Positions 61,056-64,000 of a DNA stretch of 64,000 bases are shown piece by piece. Source of the stretch: Bog-473 sp963755495 (GTDB lineage Bacteria; Actinomycetota; Acidimicrobiia; Acidimicrobiales; RAAP-2). The translations under genes were made by a program, and so were the position numbers. Every line of letters starts with the position of its first letter. The stretch's first letter is position 1. The notes under the pieces were generated by a model that searched no databases, had not been told where the DNA came from, and saw only the letters and a list, made by a program, of their open reading frames with translations. The stretch spans positions 186,001 to 250,000 of the forward strand of contig CAVWJS010000012.1 in assembly GCA_963755495.1 (NCBI GenBank). The letters are read 5' to 3'.

Positions 61056-61585
61056 GTCTGGGCAACCTCTGGGCGGGCTGGCGCCATGAGTACATTCAAG
61101 AGGCCACGGAGCGGGAGCGGACCGGTGGGATGGGGAACGACGAGACGTCGTGCGTCTTCTGCCGGCTGGCTGAGAGTGGGCCGCCGTCGATCGACAACCT
61201 CGTGGTGTGGCGCGGTGCGTGGTCCTTCGTCGTCCTCAACGCCTACCCCTATGCCAGTGGGCACGTTCTGGTATTGCCCTTGCGCCACGTCGGTGGATTG
61301 GGCGACCTGACCGAATTGGAGTCGCGGGAGGTGTGGTCAGCGACGCAGAATGCCGTAACCGCGATCGAGGGGGCCTATGACCCCGACGGGCTGAATATGG
61401 GCGCCAATCTGGGCCGCGCCGCTGGGGCGGGCATCCCCTCCCACGTCCATCTGCATGTCTTGCCGCGCTGGTCGGGCGACACCAATTTCATGACGTCGAT
61501 CGCTGGCACTCGGGTCATGCCCGAGACGTTGCAGGTGGCTTGGCAGAAGCTGTCGTCGGCGTGGCCACGTCCTTTAGAAACCTAG
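61052..61585 (+). CDS. HIT-family nucleotide hydrolase/phosphorylase
   Basis: A 177-residue HIT protein: CVFC near 34-37, PYPYASGHVLVLPLRH-like core (NAYPYASGHVLVLP) and HVHLHVLPRW, the HxHxH catalytic triad. It resembles actinobacterial Ap4A phosphorylase-like proteins. GTG 61052 lies in the repeat after thrS; GTG or ATG codons up to 61130 are alternatives. It overlaps the convergent EF-G-like gene by 4 nt. Confidence 0.88.
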   Translation: MSLGNLWAGWRHEYIQEATERERTGGMGNDETSCVFCRLAESGPPSIDNLVVWRGAWSFVVLNAYPYASGHVLVLPLRHVGGLGDLTELESREVWSATQNAVTAIEGAYDPDGLNMGANLGRAAGAGIPSHVHLHVLPRWSGDTNFMTSIAGTRVMPETLQVAWQKLSSAWPRPLET

Positions 61586-63672
61586 GCTGTCGACTGGGCG
61601 ATCGACGGCACAAGGTGCTCGGGCACCACGTCGTAGTGGTCATACGTAATGGTGAATGTGCCTCGGCCGCCGGTAAGCGCGCGGAGGTCCACGGCATAGC
61701 GGGTCAGCTCGGACGCGGGAGCGAACGCGATGACGATCTGGAACCCGTCGTCGCCGGACTCAGTGCCCACGATGCGGGCCCGGCGAGAGTGCAGGTCTCC
61801 AAGGACGTCGCCCTGGGTGTCGGCGGGGATGGTCACCTCTACCTTTGAGATCGGCTCGAGAAGGATCGGTCCGGCCTCGCTCATGGCCTGGCGAATGGCC
61901 AACGCCGCCGCCATCTTGAAGCTCACCTCGTTGGAGTCGACGGGATGAGCCTTGCCATCATCGACCGTGACCGCGATGTCGACCACCGGATATCCGAACA
62001 CGCCCCCGCTGGTCATGGTCTCGAGGACGCCTTTTTCGACGGCGGGGATGTATTGGCGAGGGATGGCGCCCCCGACCACCTCGTCGTGGAAGGCGAAGCC
62101 TTCTCCACGCGGCAGGGGCTCGAGTCGCAGATGGCACACCCCGAACTGGCCGTGCCCGCCGGACTGCTTCTTGTGCTTTCCCTCTGCGTGCGCCGCGGCA
62201 GTAATCGTTTCACGGTAGGGAATGCGAAGCTCCTCACGTTCGACGTGGACGTTGTATTTACGCTCGAGGCGTTCGAGGGTGACGCCGAGGTGGACCTCAC
62301 CGCTGACCCCGAGGATGGTTTGGTGGGTCTCATCGTCACGCGTGACGGTGAGCGCCGGGTCCTCATCGCAAAGTCTTTGGAGTCCGGACATGAGCTTGTC
62401 GTCGTCGGCGCGCGTGGCCGGCTTGACGGCGATTTGGAGCGCAGGAGGAGGGAATTGAGGCGGAGGGATGATCACCGGCTGGCCTTTGGGGGCCAATGTG
62501 TCGCCGGTGCGGGTCCCGTTCAAGCGGGGAATGGCGACAAAGTCGCCGGCCACGACGGACGATGTGGCCGAAGATACGTGGCCCGAAAGGGTCTGGAGGG
62601 CATGGAGGCGTTCCTCGGTGCGGGTACGGGTATTGATGAGAACGGTGTCGGGGGTGAGCGTTCCCGAGATCACCTTGCAGAGCGAGACCTTGCCGGTGTG
62701 GTTATCGGTGAAGGTCTTCGTCACCGTGAGGAGGACATCGGCATTCGGATCGCATGGGACCTCGGCCGTTGTCGTGCCTGCCACCACCGTGACCGGAGGC
62801 GCTGCGAGGGGGGTGGGGCAAAGCTCCTCGATCAGCCGGGCCAACCGATCCACCCCGACGCCGGTGAGACCCGAACAGCACAAAACAGGAAAGACTGCTC
62901 CGGCGGCCACGCCGCTGGCGAGGCTCTTCTCGAGCTCGTCGTAACCGATCGGATCGCCCCCCAGGTAGCGCTCCATGAGGTCGTCGTCTCCCACCACAAT
63001 GCCTTCTACCAATTGCTCGTGAACTGCATGTTCCTCGTCGACCAGATCGTCGGGGATGGGTCCCTCGCGGCCAAGAGGGGGAACCGTGCCATCGACGGGC
63101 GTATGCGGGGCCGGCGCTTCGTAGTGGGTTGCCGTATCCCCGAGGAGGTCGATGACGCCGCGGAAGTCGGATTCGAGGCCAATCGGCAGCTCGACCGGGG
63201 CCACGCCTGCGCCGAACGAGGTGCGGATCTCGGCCAACGTCCCTTCGAAGTCGGCGCGCTCACGATCCAGCTTATTGATGACAATGACCCTGGGCAGGCC
63301 GAGCCTCGCCGCGGCGCGCCAGGCGTTTTCGGTCTGGGCCTGCACGCCATCGGTGGCACTGACCACGAGCACCGCTAGGTCGGTGCGGGCCAGGGCAGTC
63401 AGCATCTCGGAAGCGAAGTCGGCATAGCCGGGCGTGTCGAGCAGGTTCACCTTGACGCCGTTGACGATGAACGAGGCCAGCGCGGTGGAGATCGACAACT
63501 GACGTGCAACCTCTTCGGGCTCGAAGTCACACGTCGTCGTGCCTTTTTCCACCGAGCCTCGGCGAGGGATGGCGCCTGTCGCGGCGAGCAGAGCCTCGGC
63601 CAGAGTCGTCTTGCCTGAGCCGTGATGGCCGACAAGTGCGACATTGCGGATTGCGGTCGGGTCGAGTGGCAC
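61582..63672 (-). CDS. EF-G-like translational GTPase (FusA2-type)
   Basis: A 696-residue GTPase: G1 GHHGSGKT (15-22), G3 DTPGYADF (about 79), G4 NKLD (about 133), then domains II-V ending in RGTFTITYDHYDVVPEHL. It belongs to the EF-G-like paralogue group of actinobacteria rather than canonical FusA, whose G1 is GHIDxGKTT. The cellular role of this paralogue is unsettled. ATG 63672 begins MPLDPTAIRNVALVG. Confidence 0.9.
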   Translation of the reverse strand: MPLDPTAIRNVALVGHHGSGKTTLAEALLAATGAIPRRGSVEKGTTTCDFEPEEVARQLSISTALASFIVNGVKVNLLDTPGYADFASEMLTALARTDLAVLVVSATDGVQAQTENAWRAAARLGLPRVIVINKLDRERADFEGTLAEIRTSFGAGVAPVELPIGLESDFRGVIDLLGDTATHYEAPAPHTPVDGTVPPLGREGPIPDDLVDEEHAVHEQLVEGIVVGDDDLMERYLGGDPIGYDELEKSLASGVAAGAVFPVLCCSGLTGVGVDRLARLIEELCPTPLAAPPVTVVAGTTTAEVPCDPNADVLLTVTKTFTDNHTGKVSLCKVISGTLTPDTVLINTRTRTEERLHALQTLSGHVSSATSSVVAGDFVAIPRLNGTRTGDTLAPKGQPVIIPPPQFPPPALQIAVKPATRADDDKLMSGLQRLCDEDPALTVTRDDETHQTILGVSGEVHLGVTLERLERKYNVHVEREELRIPYRETITAAAHAEGKHKKQSGGHGQFGVCHLRLEPLPRGEGFAFHDEVVGGAIPRQYIPAVEKGVLETMTSGGVFGYPVVDIAVTVDDGKAHPVDSNEVSFKMAAALAIRQAMSEAGPILLEPISKVEVTIPADTQGDVLGDLHSRRARIVGTESGDDGFQIVIAFAPASELTRYAVDLRALTGGRGTFTITYDHYDVVPEHLVPSIAQSTA

Positions 63673-63864
63673 CTGGTACCTCCGTCCGTGTTGCTATTCC
63701 TGAGCGACGCGGTTGCTTCCTTTGGAGTGTACGGCGATGCCGTCCGCAATGCTCGGGCGAATGCAATTCACCCATCCAGCGATCCACCGCCAAGGGAGCT
63801 CGCAGCGCAGCATCTCTCGCTTGGCCCAGCTCAGCCGGGCCGCCGCAGGTTCGGTACGTGCCTT

Positions 63865-63909
63865 CAAATGAATCTCAGAAACAAATGAATCTCAGAAATG
63901 ATTCTCAGA
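63865..63909. repeat. Tandem array, 2.6 x 17 bp, beyond a gene end
   Basis: CAAATGAATCTCAGAAA occurs at 63865-63881 and 63882-63898, with a partial copy TGATTCTCAGA after it. It lies 11 nt downstream of the stop of the minus-strand gene that enters from the right edge. Confidence 0.92.
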
Positions 63910-63919
63910 TTGAAGGACC

Positions 63920-64000
63920 CTAGAAACTGGCGGCCCCGCTGCCCGAGCTGGCTGTGGTGGTTTTTGTCGAGGTGCCGTTCTTCGTGGTGGTCTGCACCGC
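63920..64000 (-). CDS. C-terminal end of a Ser/Thr-rich protein (partial)
   Basis: Reading on the minus strand from the right edge gives 26 residues, with QTTTKNGTSTKTTTA then SSGSGAASF, and TAG at 63920-63922. The composition suggests a low-complexity tail of an exported or envelope protein. The main domain is outside the window. Confidence 0.55.
   Translation of the reverse strand, partial: AVQTTTKNGTSTKTTTASSGSGAASF

Noticed and set aside
61945..63378. 477-codon plus-strand frame
   Set aside because: It is antisense to the EF-G-like gene, whose GTPase motifs are complete.

Overview
The window is high-GC DNA from a bacterium that is almost certainly an actinobacterium. It carries mshC (mycothiol synthesis), an F420:NADP oxidoreductase and several probable F420-type flavoenzymes, an InhA-like FabI, a DUF222/HNH gene and a DUF3052 gene. 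An uncultured Acidimicrobiia-like lineage would fit, but that placement is inference. I saw no rRNA, tRNA, transposase, phage gene or CRISPR array.

Layout. 0-12.7 kb is a catabolic block: VOC, dienelactone hydrolase, TIM-barrel protein, aldehyde dehydrogenase, SDR, thioesterase, alpha/beta hydrolase, ferredoxin, flavin/F420 oxidoreductase, a DUF35-thiolase fusion, zinc alcohol dehydrogenase, enoyl-CoA hydratase and isochorismatase-like hydrolase. It looks like acyl-CoA or ring/side-chain degradation. 12.8-24.3 kb is housekeeping and stress: a UvrD-type helicase with HRDC domain, glutathione peroxidase, a broken DUF222/HNH gene, an ArsR-CDF metal-efflux pair, an RNA methyltransferase, PhoU and RidA. 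24.5-40 kb holds a double acyl-CoA dehydrogenase, Ohr, two MFS pumps each divergent from a regulator (MarR, LysR), an ABC-2 exporter, AlkB, a cyclase-YHS protein and an ABC half-exporter. 40.9-56.1 kb is one minus-strand run of ten genes for a surface glycan, read from a promoter and a GEMM-type (c-di-GMP-I class) riboswitch near 56.0 kb. 56.2-64 kb holds fabI, an F420:NADP oxidoreductase, mshC, a heavily frameshifted thrS, a HIT protein and an EF-G-like GTPase.

Glycan operon. The order is ugd, GtrB-like GT2, LPG-synthase-like membrane protein, GT4, UDP-sugar epimerase, Egghead-like GT2, HlyD-like adaptor, membrane/TPR-like protein, large GT-C protein and a secreted glycosidase-like protein. 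Most junctions overlap by 1-14 nt. The parts list resembles synthase-dependent exopolysaccharide systems of Gram-negatives, with second-messenger control placed in the leader RNA; this is the best candidate for an undescribed system here.

Two sequence-level oddities recur. First, short tandem arrays (units 9-21 bp) sit on or just after stop codons of at least nine genes, often repeating the last codons plus the stop. Second, frame breaks are frequent and mostly one-base gains: seven in thrS alone, plus single ones in two MFS genes, the GT4 gene and the HNH gene; ugd and the HNH tail look like one-base losses. Assembly error must be excluded before any biological reading of the frame breaks.
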